From assembly GCF_001050195.2 (NCBI RefSeq), contig NZ_DF967965.1, positions 3,350,892-3,414,891 of the forward strand: a DNA stretch of 64,000 bases. The letters run 5' to 3'. The notes under the pieces were generated by a model. That model was not told where the DNA came from. It did no database searches and saw only the letters and a program-made list of their open reading frames with translations. The translations under genes and the position numbers were made by a program. The stretch's first letter is position 1. Every line of letters starts with the position of its first letter. The stretch comes from Anaerolinea thermolimosa (lineage in GTDB: Bacteria; Chloroflexota; Anaerolineae; Anaerolineales; Anaerolineaceae). Below, in pieces: positions 25,035 to 34,466 of the stretch.

Positions 25035-25052
25035 TGTAATAACAAGCATACA
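25035..25052 (+). promoter_or_regulatory. putative GntR/HutC operator, copy 2
   Basis: TGTAATAACAAGCATACA, a TGTA-N10-TACA site matching the copy at 18671-18688 in 15 of 18 positions, lies 15 nt before the regulator's ATG. This suggests autoregulation together with control of the whole operon. Confidence 0.65.
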
Positions 25053-25067
25053 ACCCGGAAGGCCTCC

Positions 25068-25826
25068 ATGCCCCGAACGATTGACTTCAACAGCTACGTT
25101 CCTTACTATATCCAGCTCATCGATATTCTCAAGGAAAAAATAAGCTCCGGTGAGTGGCGGCCGGGCGATCAAATCCCCAGCGAGCCCGAACTCTGCGAAC
25201 TGTATGGCGTCAGCCGCACGGTGGTGCGCCAGGCTTTACAGCAAATGGAATACGACCAGCTCATCCAGCGCAAAAAAGGGAAAGGCACCTTCATTGCCGA
25301 GCCCAAGATTAATGAGAGCCTGATTCAAAAACTGACCGGTTTTTATCAGGACATGCGCGATCGGGGTCACAACATCACCACCAACGTCCTGCGCAATGAG
25401 ATCATCCCCGCCCCGCCTAAAGTCGCCCGGTTTTTGAACATCAATGCGGAGGATAAAGTTCTGTGCATCGAGCGCCTGCGCTTTGTGGATGACGAGCCCA
25501 TCGTGCTGGTGACCACCTACCTGCCCGATGCTCTCTGCCATGAGGTGGTTCGTTTCGACCTCAGCAAACGCTCGCTCTACGACATTCTGGAAAACGAGCT
25601 GGGTTTTGAACTCTCTCACGGGCGGCGCACCATCGAGGCCGTACGCGCCAACAAGCGCGAAGCCCTGCTCCTTCAGGTCAACGAGAACGACCCCATGATT
25701 CTGCTCGACAGCGTCACTTACCTGAAGAACGGCACTCCCATCGAGTATTACCATGCCATCCACCGCGGTGACCGCTCGCGCTTTGAGGTGGAACTTTACC
25801 GCGTGCGGCCCGATCAGCTTCCCTGA
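25068..25826 (+). CDS. GntR-family (HutC subfamily) transcriptional regulator
   Basis: 252 residues. The N-terminal winged helix spans ~8-75 with the family pattern PYYIQLIDILKEKISSGEW, PGDQIPSEPELCELYGVSR and VVRQALQQMEYDQLIQR, followed by the GKGTFIAEP hinge. Residues ~85-250 form a UTRA ligand-binding domain with VLCIERLRFVDDEPIVL and YLPDALC-type strands; UTRA domains bind small sugars or organic acids. It has its own TATAAT and a palindrome 15 nt before the ATG. The same palindrome sits at the operon promoter, so it is the probable local repressor. It is followed by a strong terminator. Confidence 0.94.
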   Translation: MPRTIDFNSYVPYYIQLIDILKEKISSGEWRPGDQIPSEPELCELYGVSRTVVRQALQQMEYDQLIQRKKGKGTFIAEPKINESLIQKLTGFYQDMRDRGHNITTNVLRNEIIPAPPKVARFLNINAEDKVLCIERLRFVDDEPIVLVTTYLPDALCHEVVRFDLSKRSLYDILENELGFELSHGRRTIEAVRANKREALLLQVNENDPMILLDSVTYLKNGTPIEYYHAIHRGDRSRFEVELYRVRPDQLP

Positions 25827-25856
25827 TTGCTTCCCTTCCTTTTTAACCATCCTCCC

Positions 25857-25905
25857 CGCGTGCTTTCCGGCCAGCGCAACCTCTGAAAGCACGCGGCCTT
25901 TTGTT
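25857..25905 (+). terminator. terminator after the GntR-family gene
   Basis: Perfect 11-bp stem CGCGTGCTTTC (25857-25867) with GAAAGCACGCG (25885-25895), followed by GCCTTTTGTT. It closes the sugar operon. Confidence 0.88.
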
Positions 25906-26063
25906 ATTAAACTCCCCCATTCTCTTCAAATTCCAAACCGTGTACAATTCCAGTAACCTTTGGTTCTTTCTGGATTAAGCCTGCATTTTAGGGAACCAAA
26001 AGACAAGAGTGTACGTCTTCTTCTTGATGCATTTCAAACCCGAGTTTTTTTGAGGTCAATATC

Positions 26064-26855
26064 ATGGCAAATATCGAAGAAATAGAAGAGATTCAGCAAC
26101 CAAAGAAACCCCTGCGGTTTGACTGGGTTCTGCCGGTGCTCTTTCGTCCGGCCAGAGCCCTGCGCGAAGTAGTGCAGTCCGAATCTTCCACCTGGCTGAC
26201 CCCCCTGCTGATCCTCAGCCTGCTGGCCATCATCTCGGCGCTGGTTGCAGGCCCCATCCGCACCCAGATTGCGCTGAGCAAACCGCCTGAGCTCCCGGCA
26301 GACTTCCAGTACTGGAGCCCTGATGCCCAGCAAAAGTACATGGAAGCCAACCAGCCCAACACCAGCCCGCTGTTCATGGTGGTGTTCCCGGCGCTGGGTG
26401 CACTGGCGTGGGTGTGGATCGGCTGGTTCCTGCTGGCGGCCATTCTGCACATGATTCTCACCCTCAGCGGCAGCCGGGGGTCACGCTCAGCCGATTTCAG
26501 CCTGGCGGGTTGGAGTATGCTGCCTTATGCCATCCGCACGCTGGTACAGATCGTGGCCATGCTCGTCACCCACCAAATGGTCACCCGCCCGGGGCTTTCG
26601 GGATTCCTCCCGGCCGACGCCACCGGCGGGCTGGCTTACCTGGGGGCATTCCTCGGGCTGATCGATGTGTACCTGATCTGGCAAATCGTGCTTTTGATCA
26701 TCGGGGCAAGCGCTGGCTCTGGCCTGCAGCGCGCACGGGTGAGCGGGGCCGTGCTGGCCACCCTGCTCATCTTTTTAGCCCTCGAAGCCTTGCCCGGGTT
26801 TATCGGCGCCCAGCTCAGCACCCTCACTGTCAACCGTCCCTTCTTCCTGTTCTAG
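26064..26855 (+). CDS. Yip1-domain membrane protein
   Basis: 263-residue protein with an acidic N-terminus, then five probable membrane helices (about 44-65, 100-133, 150-172, 188-215 and 230-248). The arrangement and the FRPARALREVV segment near residue 31 fit the bacterial Yip1 family, whose role is not settled. Its leader (25906-26063) contains an 8-bp inverted repeat TTTGGTTC (25959-25966)/GAACCAAA (25993-26000) of unknown meaning. The next gene, an ABC ATPase, begins 10 nt later, so it belongs to the exporter operon. It could support the exporter in the membrane; that is context only. Confidence 0.82.
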   Translation: MANIEEIEEIQQPKKPLRFDWVLPVLFRPARALREVVQSESSTWLTPLLILSLLAIISALVAGPIRTQIALSKPPELPADFQYWSPDAQQKYMEANQPNTSPLFMVVFPALGALAWVWIGWFLLAAILHMILTLSGSRGSRSADFSLAGWSMLPYAIRTLVQIVAMLVTHQMVTRPGLSGFLPADATGGLAYLGAFLGLIDVYLIWQIVLLIIGASAGSGLQRARVSGAVLATLLIFLALEALPGFIGAQLSTLTVNRPFFLF

Positions 26856-26865
26856 AGACACCTCA

Positions 26866-27588
<723 letters not shown>

Positions 27589-27606
27589 CCCATGGAGGAA
27601 TCGTTT

Positions 27607-29445
27607 ATGTCGAAATCATCTCTGCTCCGCATCCTGACCATTTTCACCCTGCTGATCGGGGTGCTTGCCCTGGCCTGGCCGGGCGCCACCGTGCAGGCCG
27701 TCGAGCCGCAACAGACCGCCACTCTGGAGGTCTCTGTAGACCAGACGGCAAAATCGGGACTGCCCGGCAGCTCGGTGCTTTTCAATTTTTCGGTGAAAAA
27801 TAACAGCGCCGTGGATGTGAATGTGACGATCTCGGCCACCCCCAGCGGGCTGGGGAACGTCTCTGCGCCGGGCAGCGTTTTCATCCCCGCAGGCGGCACT
27901 CAACCGGTGCCGGTAGCAGTTAACCTTTCCGTTTCGGCTCTGCCGGGCAGTTCAGAGGGAATCACCGTGACCTTCACCCCCGCCGATCCAACCATCCCGG
28001 CGGTTTCCAAACTCGTTTCCGTCTCTGTCAGCGCTCCACCCACCGCACAGCCCACCATTCCCCCCGGCGCAGCACGGCCACTGGTGGTGGTGAGCGGCTA
28101 TTATCTGGATAAAGACACCATCGCCGTAGGCGATTCCTTCAAGCTCTTTGTGGAACTGCGCAACAACGGCTCCCTCAACGCCAGCAACCTGATCCTCTCC
28201 TTCGTCAACGAAAGCTTCCTCCCGCAGGATACCGGCGGCGTGGTGGCTCTGGGCAGCCTGGATGTGGGCAGCAAGCGCGAGGTCTCTCAGCGCTTCCTGG
28301 TAAGCTCTGCCCTGGCCGGCCAGGGGGTGGGCATTGTACCCGTTAAGCTCACGTACACCGATGCCAACGGCACCGCCTACAACGAAGCCTTTTCCATCAC
28401 CCTCCAGTTGCGCGTCTACTCCGGGGCGGCCGCGCCGACCCCCACCCCCACCCCGGCCCAGATCTTCCGCCCCCAGCTGGTCATCGCCTCGTATCAAACC
28501 GATGTTGACCCCCTGCAACCGGGCACCCAGTTCAACCTCGACCTGGAAGTTGGCAACCTGGGCAACGCAGATGCCCGCTCAGTGACCATGGTGCTGGGGG
28601 GTGGCGTCACTCCAGATGCAAGCGGCACCCCCCAGCCGGGAGGTGTCTCAGGGGGCAGCGGCGACCTGACGAACTTTGCCCCGGTAGGTTCTTCGAACCT
28701 GGTCTACCTGGGCGATCTGCCAGCCAGTGCAACCGTAAAAACCAGCACCCGGCTCATCGTCAACGTCTCAGCCAACCCGGGGGCTTACACACTCAAAATT
28801 TCCTTTGTCTACACCGACCCCAAAGGCAACCGCCTGGTGGATGATCAGGTCATCACCCTGCTCATCTACCAGCTCCCATCCGTCGAAGTCAACTTTTACC
28901 GCGATCCCGGCCCCATCTATGCCGGGCAAATGGCCACCCTGCCCCTGCAGGTGGTTAACCTGGGGCGAAAGCAGGCCGTGCTCGGCAACATGACCGTCAC
29001 CGCCGCCGGGGCTGAGGTGCAGAACAACACCACCCTGGTGGGGCCGCTCGATCCGGGCGGGTTCTTCACCCTCGATGCCATGCTCATCCCGCCCCAGCCG
29101 GGCTCTCTGGAACTGAACGTGGCCATCAACTATACCGACGACTTCAACCAGGCCCGCCAGATCAACCAGACCATCACTCTTAACGTATTGGAGGGTGCCC
29201 CCGTGGGCCCGGAAGGCCCCGGCATGAACGGCACCCCCGGCCCTTCCATGCCAGACGTCACCCCGGTAGTCGAAGAGACCTTCTGGCAGAAGGTGCTGCG
29301 CTTCCTGAAGGGGCTCATCGGGCTGGACAGCGCCCCGCCTCAGCCTGAGACTTTCCCCGGCGGGATGGAGGGCACCCCCGTCGAAGGACCGGTTAACGCC
29401 CCGGTGGAACAGCCCGTGATCATCCCCCCTCAAAAGGGGCCGTGA
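27607..29445 (+). CDS. secreted CARDB/NPCBM-like multi-domain protein
   Basis: Start chosen at ATG 27607, which has GGAGGA 7 nt upstream; an ATG at 27592 lacks this. The 612-residue product has a signal/anchor segment (~9-34 after a basic start), then tandem Ig-like beta domains of the CARDB/COG1361 type, recognisable by repeats of VGDSFKLFVELRNNGSLNAS, PGTQFNLDLEVGNLGNADAR and AGQMATLPLQVVNLGRKQA, each ending in a FVYTD/LTYTD/INYTD strand. The C-terminus is Pro/Gly-rich with one amphipathic stretch WQKVLRFLKGLIGL and no further membrane helix. It lies between the ATPase and the permease of a MacB-type system, where a MacA adaptor would be in other bacteria. It may be the extracytoplasmic partner. 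Confidence 0.85.
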   Translation: MSKSSLLRILTIFTLLIGVLALAWPGATVQAVEPQQTATLEVSVDQTAKSGLPGSSVLFNFSVKNNSAVDVNVTISATPSGLGNVSAPGSVFIPAGGTQPVPVAVNLSVSALPGSSEGITVTFTPADPTIPAVSKLVSVSVSAPPTAQPTIPPGAARPLVVVSGYYLDKDTIAVGDSFKLFVELRNNGSLNASNLILSFVNESFLPQDTGGVVALGSLDVGSKREVSQRFLVSSALAGQGVGIVPVKLTYTDANGTAYNEAFSITLQLRVYSGAAAPTPTPTPAQIFRPQLVIASYQTDVDPLQPGTQFNLDLEVGNLGNADARSVTMVLGGGVTPDASGTPQPGGVSGGSGDLTNFAPVGSSNLVYLGDLPASATVKTSTRLIVNVSANPGAYTLKISFVYTDPKGNRLVDDQVITLLIYQLPSVEVNFYRDPGPIYAGQMATLPLQVVNLGRKQAVLGNMTVTAAGAEVQNNTTLVGPLDPGGFFTLDAMLIPPQPGSLELNVAINYTDDFNQARQINQTITLNVLEGAPVGPEGPGMNGTPGPSMPDVTPVVEETFWQKVLRFLKGLIGLDSAPPQPETFPGGMEGTPVEGPVNAPVEQPVIIPPQKGP

Positions 29446-29454
29446 GAGGCAACC

Positions 29455-30777
29455 ATGCGTTTGTTTGATCTCCTTGCCTTGATTTTTTACAACCTCAGCC
29501 GCCGCAAGGGACGGGTGGCGCTCACCGCCATCGGCGTGGTGATCGGCACTGCGGCAGTGGTGCTGCTGGTGGCTCTGGCCACCGGCCTGCAACGCAACGC
29601 CACCCGCAACTTCGCCGGAATCACCGACCTGACCATGGTGCAGGTTTACCCCAAATATGGCGGCGAGGGAAATATCATGATGGCTAAGCCCGGGGGCGGC
29701 GCAGAACAGCCTTCTCAGACCAAACTGCTCACCACGCAGGCCATCCAAGAGCTGGCCGGGCTGGAGGGCGTGCAGATGGTTATCCCCCGCGACTCGCTTC
29801 GCTGGCCCGGGCGGGTGAAGGTGGGCAAACTGGAAGCCTATCCCTACGTATTTGCGGTGGATACCGAGGATCTATCGGTCATGGGGTATGAATTGCTCGA
29901 TGGCACACTCAAGCTCGAACGCGGCACAGCGCTGATTGGCGAATCCGTGGCGAAAAGCTTCAACGACCCCAACTGGCGCCCCGGGCAGCCCCAGCCCGAA
30001 CAGCCCCAGCTCCTCGGCCAGCAGGTGCGCTTCATCCTCACCCGCTGGACTCAGGAAGGCACCACGGTAGAAAAGACCATCCCCCTGCGCATTGTGGGCA
30101 TCCTCAAACAAAAGATGGGCGAAACCGATTACGCCATGGTGGTGCGCATGGATGACCTGACCGCCTGGAACGAATGGGGCAACGGCAAGCGCATCAACCG
30201 CAATAAAGAAGGATACGAAATGGTGATGGTCAAAGCCAAAGACTCTCGCGACGTCACCAAACTGGCCGATACCATCAACAATCTGGGGTATCAGGCTTCC
30301 ACGCCCATGGAATTTGTGCAGGGCATCAACAACTTTTACACCATCATCCAGATTGTTTTCGGCGGCATCGGGGCCATCGCCCTCCTTGTGGCAGCCATTG
30401 GCATCGCCAACACGATGACCATGGCCATCCTCGAGCGCACCCGCGAAATCGGGCTGATGAAAGCCATCGGCGCCACCAATCGCAACGTGATGACCATTTT
30501 TCTGGGAGAGGCCGCTGGCATCGGCCTGATCGGCGGGCTGGGCGGAGTGCTCCTGGCCTGGGGGCTGGCGCAGGTGGTAAACGTGCTGGCCGCGGGCTAC
30601 CTGGCCAGCCAGGCGGCCATGATGGGCGGACAGGAAGCCGGACAGGCGGCCTATATTGCCCCCTGGTTGCCGCTTTTCGCCCTGGCGTTTTCAACCCTGG
30701 TGGGGCTGGTTTCCGGGTTGTACCCGGCCCTGCGCGCCGCCACCATGGTGCCGGTGCTCGCCCTGAAATACGAATAA
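29455..30777 (+). CDS. MacB-like ABC exporter permease (FtsX domain)
   Basis: 440 residues. One N-terminal helix (~17-42, after LIFYNLSRRKGRVALTA) is followed by an extracytoplasmic MacB_PCD domain to about residue 285 and a C-terminal FtsX block with three helices (~297-325, ~348-375 and ~395-425). The conserved ERTREIGLMKAIGATNRNVM segment after helix 2 is the coupling region of the family. The Gly/Ala-rich insert AAGYLASQAAMMGGQEAGQ before the last helix is longer than usual. It follows the CARDB gene by 9 nt and is the last gene of the four-gene unit that starts with Yip1. Substrate unknown. Confidence 0.93.
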   Translation: MRLFDLLALIFYNLSRRKGRVALTAIGVVIGTAAVVLLVALATGLQRNATRNFAGITDLTMVQVYPKYGGEGNIMMAKPGGGAEQPSQTKLLTTQAIQELAGLEGVQMVIPRDSLRWPGRVKVGKLEAYPYVFAVDTEDLSVMGYELLDGTLKLERGTALIGESVAKSFNDPNWRPGQPQPEQPQLLGQQVRFILTRWTQEGTTVEKTIPLRIVGILKQKMGETDYAMVVRMDDLTAWNEWGNGKRINRNKEGYEMVMVKAKDSRDVTKLADTINNLGYQASTPMEFVQGINNFYTIIQIVFGGIGAIALLVAAIGIANTMTMAILERTREIGLMKAIGATNRNVMTIFLGEAAGIGLIGGLGGVLLAWGLAQVVNVLAAGYLASQAAMMGGQEAGQAAYIAPWLPLFALAFSTLVGLVSGLYPALRAATMVPVLALKYE

Positions 30778-30799
30778 ACCCTAATTTTGCAAAACGCCG

Positions 30800-30850
30800 C
30801 GGCAACCCCGGGCCGTCCATATAACTGGCTCAGGGTTGCCGTTCATTTCA
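30800..30850. terminator. hairpin between convergent permease and phosphoribosyltransferase genes
   Basis: Perfect 9-bp stem CGGCAACCC (30800-30808) with GGGTTGCCG (30833-30841) and TTCATTTC after it; on the other strand GCGTTTTGC follows. The T tracts are modest, so efficiency is uncertain. Confidence 0.55.
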
Positions 30851-30858
30851 GGGACGAT

Positions 30859-31410
30859 TCAATCGGTGAAGACGGGCAGGTGGCCGAGCGAGATGATCGA
30901 GGCCCATTTGGCGCGTTCACCCTCGGTGAGGATGGCCGCCTCGGCCACCACCTGAGCACCGGCTTTTTGCAGTAACATGCGCATTCCCTGCAGGGTCGAA
31001 CCCGTACTGATCACATCATCCACAATAACTACCCGCTTACCGGCAATCAGCTGGCGGTCTTTCTCATCCAGGTAGAGGGTCTGCGGCTGGCCGGTGGTGA
31101 TCGAAAGCGTTTCGGCGCGCAGAGCATCGCCCATGTAGGGTTTGTACGATTTACGTAAAATCACATAGGGCTTGTGAGTCTCGTACGACAGGCCGTGCGC
31201 CAGCGGGATACTTTTGGCTTCAGCGGTCACCAGAATATCATAATCTACCGACGCCAGTTTCTCGGCCAGCGCCTTTGAGCAGGCCGTGACCAGTTCGGTA
31301 TCGCCGAGGATATTCAAAATGGCGATGCGCAGGCCGGGCTTGATCTCGAACAGGGGCAGTTCGCGATGCACTCCGGCAATATCGATGGGATACGTTTCTC
31401 GTTGGGTCAT
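30859..31410 (-). CDS. adenine-phosphoribosyltransferase-like protein
   Basis: 183-residue type-I phosphoribosyltransferase. I chose ATG 31410 (MTQRETYPIDIAG), which has AAGAGGT upstream; a start 33 nt earlier is possible. The PRPP-binding loop VVIVDDVISTGST is near residues 121-133 and TAEAKSIPLAHGLS near 62-75 supplies the hood region seen in adenine and xanthine enzymes. The substrate base is not certain: overall it resembles the APRT-like group used in purine salvage. It is the last gene read leftward before a hairpin. Confidence 0.88.
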   Translation of the reverse strand: MTQRETYPIDIAGVHRELPLFEIKPGLRIAILNILGDTELVTACSKALAEKLASVDYDILVTAEAKSIPLAHGLSYETHKPYVILRKSYKPYMGDALRAETLSITTGQPQTLYLDEKDRQLIAGKRVVIVDDVISTGSTLQGMRMLLQKAGAQVVAEAAILTEGERAKWASIISLGHLPVFTD

Positions 31411-31458
31411 TGTCAACCTCTTAAAAAGGGAATTACCCTCCACCCGCCCTGAGCAAGG

Positions 31459-31707
31459 TCACCTCTGGCTTTCGGCCAGCGCCTTTTTCTGGGCATGGGT
31501 AAGGTTTTTCAACTGGCGCTCACGCCGCATGGCCGCGGCGCGGTCAAATTGCTCTTCCACATAAACCAGGCGCACCGGACGGCGCTGACGGGTATACCGC
31601 GCACCCCGCCCGTCGTTATGCTGAGCTTCGCGGCGCCGGGGGTCGGTAGTCCAGCCGGTGTAATATGTGCCGTCGGCACACTCCAGGATGTAGCAAAAGC
31701 AGGTCAT
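31459..31707 (-). CDS. GIY-YIG nuclease-domain protein (UPF0213 type)
   Basis: 82-residue single-domain protein. The signature is complete: CYILECADGTYYTGWTTD (Y-I-L...Y-T-G), the catalytic Arg in PRRREAQHN, GRGARYTRQRRPVRLVY, and the Glu in VEEQFDRAAAMRRE. This matches small stand-alone GIY-YIG proteins such as YhbQ, whose function is poorly known. Its start lies 3 nt after the stop of the prephenate-dehydrogenase-like gene, so they share a transcript. Confidence 0.9.
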   Translation of the reverse strand: MTCFCYILECADGTYYTGWTTDPRRREAQHNDGRGARYTRQRRPVRLVYVEEQFDRAAAMRRERQLKNLTHAQKKALAESQR

Positions 31708-31710
31708 CGT

Positions 31711-32715
31711 CTATCGATCCCTGTTGCGCTTTTCCTGCTCACCCTTCGGACGGATGCCAAACAGGCGCCCGAGCGTCTCGCCGAACGAAGGCAGAGAGGC
31801 TGGCTGGGGGCCTTCTTCCCATTTACCTGAGGTGCGCTGGCGGAACCAGGCGGCATGGAGCTGACGGGCACGTTCCAGCCGCTCGTGAAAGGTAGCCTCG
31901 TTGCCGCTGGCCAGGGCTTCGCGTATTTCGTAAAGCTCACCGATCAGATTGTCCAGCGCGCGAAGGGTGTTCTCACGGTTTTGCAGGGCCTCTTCCCCGG
32001 GCCTTTTTCCGCCGCCGGGGTAAGCCGCCAGGTCGGCAATGCGCGCATACCGGGCATTGGCGATCTTTCGCCCGTCATTCCAGCCGGGCATACCGGCGGT
32101 GACGTTGACCAGTGCCGCCGCAATGAGGCCGGGCAGCACATGGCTGGCCGAAAGCAAACCATCCACCTCATACGGGTCGGAAAAAACCGGCGTACTGCCG
32201 ATCAGTCGGGCCAGGTTTTCAGCCAGTTGCACTGCCGATTCGTCCACCCCCGGCGCGCTGGTGATCATGATGATGTTGTCCTTGAACAGGTCTGCATGCG
32301 CCGAGCTCGGGCCCCGGTCCAGTTCTCCCAGATAACGGGCATTCGCCGCCGGAGTAAAGGTCAGGAAGTAGCACTCAGGAGAAGTAAGCAGCTCCTGCGC
32401 CCAGCGGGTGGACTGCACCGTGGCGGAAGAAGTATCCAGCACCACCACCCCCGGCTTGAGATGAGGTGCAATGGCCTGGAGGGTGGAACGCACCTCATCC
32501 ACTGGCAGTGCCAGAATGACCACATCTGCTCCGCCAACCGCATCGGGCAGGGAGGGGGCAATCCGATCTACCACATTGAGCTTCTGTGCCTGTTTGAGGA
32601 CTTCCGCTTCCCGGTCGTTGCCCACGCGCGTAATTTGATCTCTGGCCGCGGCCAGCGCCAGGCCGATGGAAGAACCCACCTGGCCCAGCCCCAGAATACT
32701 GATCTGAACGGTCAT
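31711..32715 (-). CDS. prephenate/arogenate dehydrogenase-family protein
   Basis: 334 residues from ATG 32715, which has GGAGAAGC before it. The N-terminal Rossmann domain has ISILGLGQVGSSIGLALAAA (residues ~4-23), VVILALPVDEVRSTL and VVVLDTSSATVQS. The C-terminal helical domain contains GLLSASHVLPGLIAAAL near 197-213, corresponding to the dimerisation domain of the TyrA group. The catalytic His region is not clearly conserved (TFTPAANARYLG instead of a HPMAG-type motif), so true prephenate dehydrogenase activity is doubtful. It is probably a family member with another 3-hydroxyacid-like substrate. Confidence 0.8.
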   Translation of the reverse strand: MTVQISILGLGQVGSSIGLALAAARDQITRVGNDREAEVLKQAQKLNVVDRIAPSLPDAVGGADVVILALPVDEVRSTLQAIAPHLKPGVVVLDTSSATVQSTRWAQELLTSPECYFLTFTPAANARYLGELDRGPSSAHADLFKDNIIMITSAPGVDESAVQLAENLARLIGSTPVFSDPYEVDGLLSASHVLPGLIAAALVNVTAGMPGWNDGRKIANARYARIADLAAYPGGGKRPGEEALQNRENTLRALDNLIGELYEIREALASGNEATFHERLERARQLHAAWFRQRTSGKWEEGPQPASLPSFGETLGRLFGIRPKGEQEKRNRDR

Positions 32716-32904
32716 CTTGCTTCTCCTTCCAGTGAACTGCAACGCACCTTTAAATGTTACCACCAAGCCCGCCGGATACCAATATACGCAGACGTTTCTT
32801 CAGGCAGGGGTTCTTCCTGCCACCCGGCGGATTCCCGAAAATTGATACAACGTTGAGATGAAACCGGGTATCCCTCATGTATAATGAATAAGGGATGGTG
32901 ACTT

Positions 32905-33531
32905 ATGATCAACAACATTCTGTTGGATCCGAACGTCGGTTTTGTGCTCCTGGTGGGAGGGTTTGTCTTCGCCATTCTGGCTCTTTTTTCGCCAGGGACG
33001 GGCATCCTTGAAGTGGGAGCACTGTTTGCGCTGCTGCTGGCCGGTTACACCCTCGTCACCCTGCCAGTAAACGGCTGGGCCATTGTCGTGATGATCGTCG
33101 CCGTATTCCCGCTGGTATTTGCCGTACGTGGGCCGCGCGGCGGCGGCCAAGGAAGGTCGACCCTCTTTCTGATAGCCGGGATCGTCCTGCTCATCCTGGG
33201 ATCAATCTTCGTCTTCCGCACCGAGCAGGGTGGCCCGGCGGTTAATCCCATCCTGGCAGTGATCATCTCAGGAGGTTCAGGGCTGTTGCTATGGTTCATG
33301 GCCCGCAAGAGCCTGGAAGCCGCCCTGGCCACCCCACGGCACAACCTCGACCGGTTGATCGGTATGACCGGCACGGCTCGCACTGACCTTCGCCCGGAGG
33401 GCACCGTATATGTGGGGGGAGAAGAATGGACTGCTGTCAGCAGTAGTTATATCCCCAGCGGGGCTACCATCCGCGTGATCGCCCGCCAGGGGTTGGTTCT
33501 CACCGTTGAACAAGTTAAACCGGAGGAATAA
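32905..33531 (+). CDS. NfeD-family membrane protein
   Basis: 208 residues: membrane helices at about 12-32, 35-50, 57-75, 88-105 and 110-130, then a C-terminal OB-fold domain (~140-208) with LIGMTGTARTDLRPEGTVYVGGEEW typical of NfeD. It lacks the N-terminal ClpP-like protease of long NfeD proteins. A TATAAT at 32880-32885 is 19 nt before the ATG, and a GC-rich nested inverted repeat occupies 32769-32830. It lies 2 nt upstream of an SPFH/stomatin gene; this pairing is widespread and the two proteins are thought to form membrane microdomain assemblies. Confidence 0.9.
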   Translation: MINNILLDPNVGFVLLVGGFVFAILALFSPGTGILEVGALFALLLAGYTLVTLPVNGWAIVVMIVAVFPLVFAVRGPRGGGQGRSTLFLIAGIVLLILGSIFVFRTEQGGPAVNPILAVIISGGSGLLLWFMARKSLEAALATPRHNLDRLIGMTGTARTDLRPEGTVYVGGEEWTAVSSSYIPSGATIRVIARQGLVLTVEQVKPEE

Positions 33532-33533
33532 CC

Positions 33534-34448
33534 ATGGAACCTGTTTCATCTTCTTTAACGCTCCTGTGTATTGTCGGAGCTATCATCCTGGTCGTGTTGA
33601 TCTTCCTGGTCAATGCGATTAAGGTCGTGCCGGAATATCAGCGACTGGTGGTGTTCCGCCTCGGGCGGTGCATCGGCGACCGCGGCCCCGGCCTGGTGCT
33701 GTTAATCCCGATCATTGACCGCGCCGTGCGGGTAGACCTGCGCGAGCAGGTGCGGGAAATCCCACAGCAAACCTCGATCACCAAGGACAACGCTCCCATC
33801 TCCATCGACTTCATCTGGTACTACAAGGTGCTCTCACCGACCGATTCGGTACTGCAGGTAGGGAACTTTGAACTGGCCGCCCAGGGTATGGCCACCACCA
33901 CCCTCCGCTCGGTCATCGGCGGCATATTACTCGATGATGTGCTCTCAGAGCGCGAAACGATTAACTCCATCCTGCGCACCCGCCTGGACGAGGTCACCGG
34001 GCGCTGGGGGGTGAAGGTCACCAATGTGGAAATTCGCGAGATCATCCCGCCGCGCGAAGTGCAGGAAGCCATGAACCGGCAGATGTCTGCCGAGCGCATT
34101 CGCCGTGCGGTCGTCACCGAGTCTACCGGTACCCGCGAGGCGGCCATTAACGTGGCCGATGGTGAACGCCAGAGCGCCATCCTGCGCGCCGAAGGCGAGA
34201 AACAATCCGCCATCCTGCGCGCCGAAGGTGAAAAGCAGGCCCAGTTGCTGCGCGCCGAAGGGTTCGCCGCGGCGCTGGAGCGCATCTTTGCCGTAGCGCA
34301 AACCATCGACCAGAAGACGCTCACCCTGCAGTATTTTGAAACGCTCAAAGCCATGGCGGCCAGCCCATCGACCAAGTACATCTTCCCGATGGAGTTCACC
34401 AGCCTGATGAGCAATTTCCTGCAGGGACAGGCCAGAAAAGAGGAGTAA
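33534..34448 (+). CDS. SPFH/band-7 (stomatin-like, slipin) protein
   Basis: 304 residues. One N-terminal membrane helix (~9-30) is followed by the band-7 domain (KVVPEYQRLVVFRLGRCIG, RVDLREQVREIPQQ, ISIDFIWYYKV) to about residue 190. A charged helical tail contains three imperfect repeats of ILRAEGEKQ(S)A around 214-245 and ends at FLQGQARKEE. All features match slipins, which scaffold membrane microdomains and often pair with an NfeD protein, as here. Confidence 0.94.
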   Translation: MEPVSSSLTLLCIVGAIILVVLIFLVNAIKVVPEYQRLVVFRLGRCIGDRGPGLVLLIPIIDRAVRVDLREQVREIPQQTSITKDNAPISIDFIWYYKVLSPTDSVLQVGNFELAAQGMATTTLRSVIGGILLDDVLSERETINSILRTRLDEVTGRWGVKVTNVEIREIIPPREVQEAMNRQMSAERIRRAVVTESTGTREAAINVADGERQSAILRAEGEKQSAILRAEGEKQAQLLRAEGFAAALERIFAVAQTIDQKTLTLQYFETLKAMAASPSTKYIFPMEFTSLMSNFLQGQARKEE

Positions 34449-34466
34449 AACGCACTGATCGCTGAA

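Noticed and set aside
34171-34263. Short tandem repeat (ILRAEGEKQ units) as a possible DNA repeat element
   Set aside because: It is in-frame helical repetition in the tail of the SPFH protein, common in this family.
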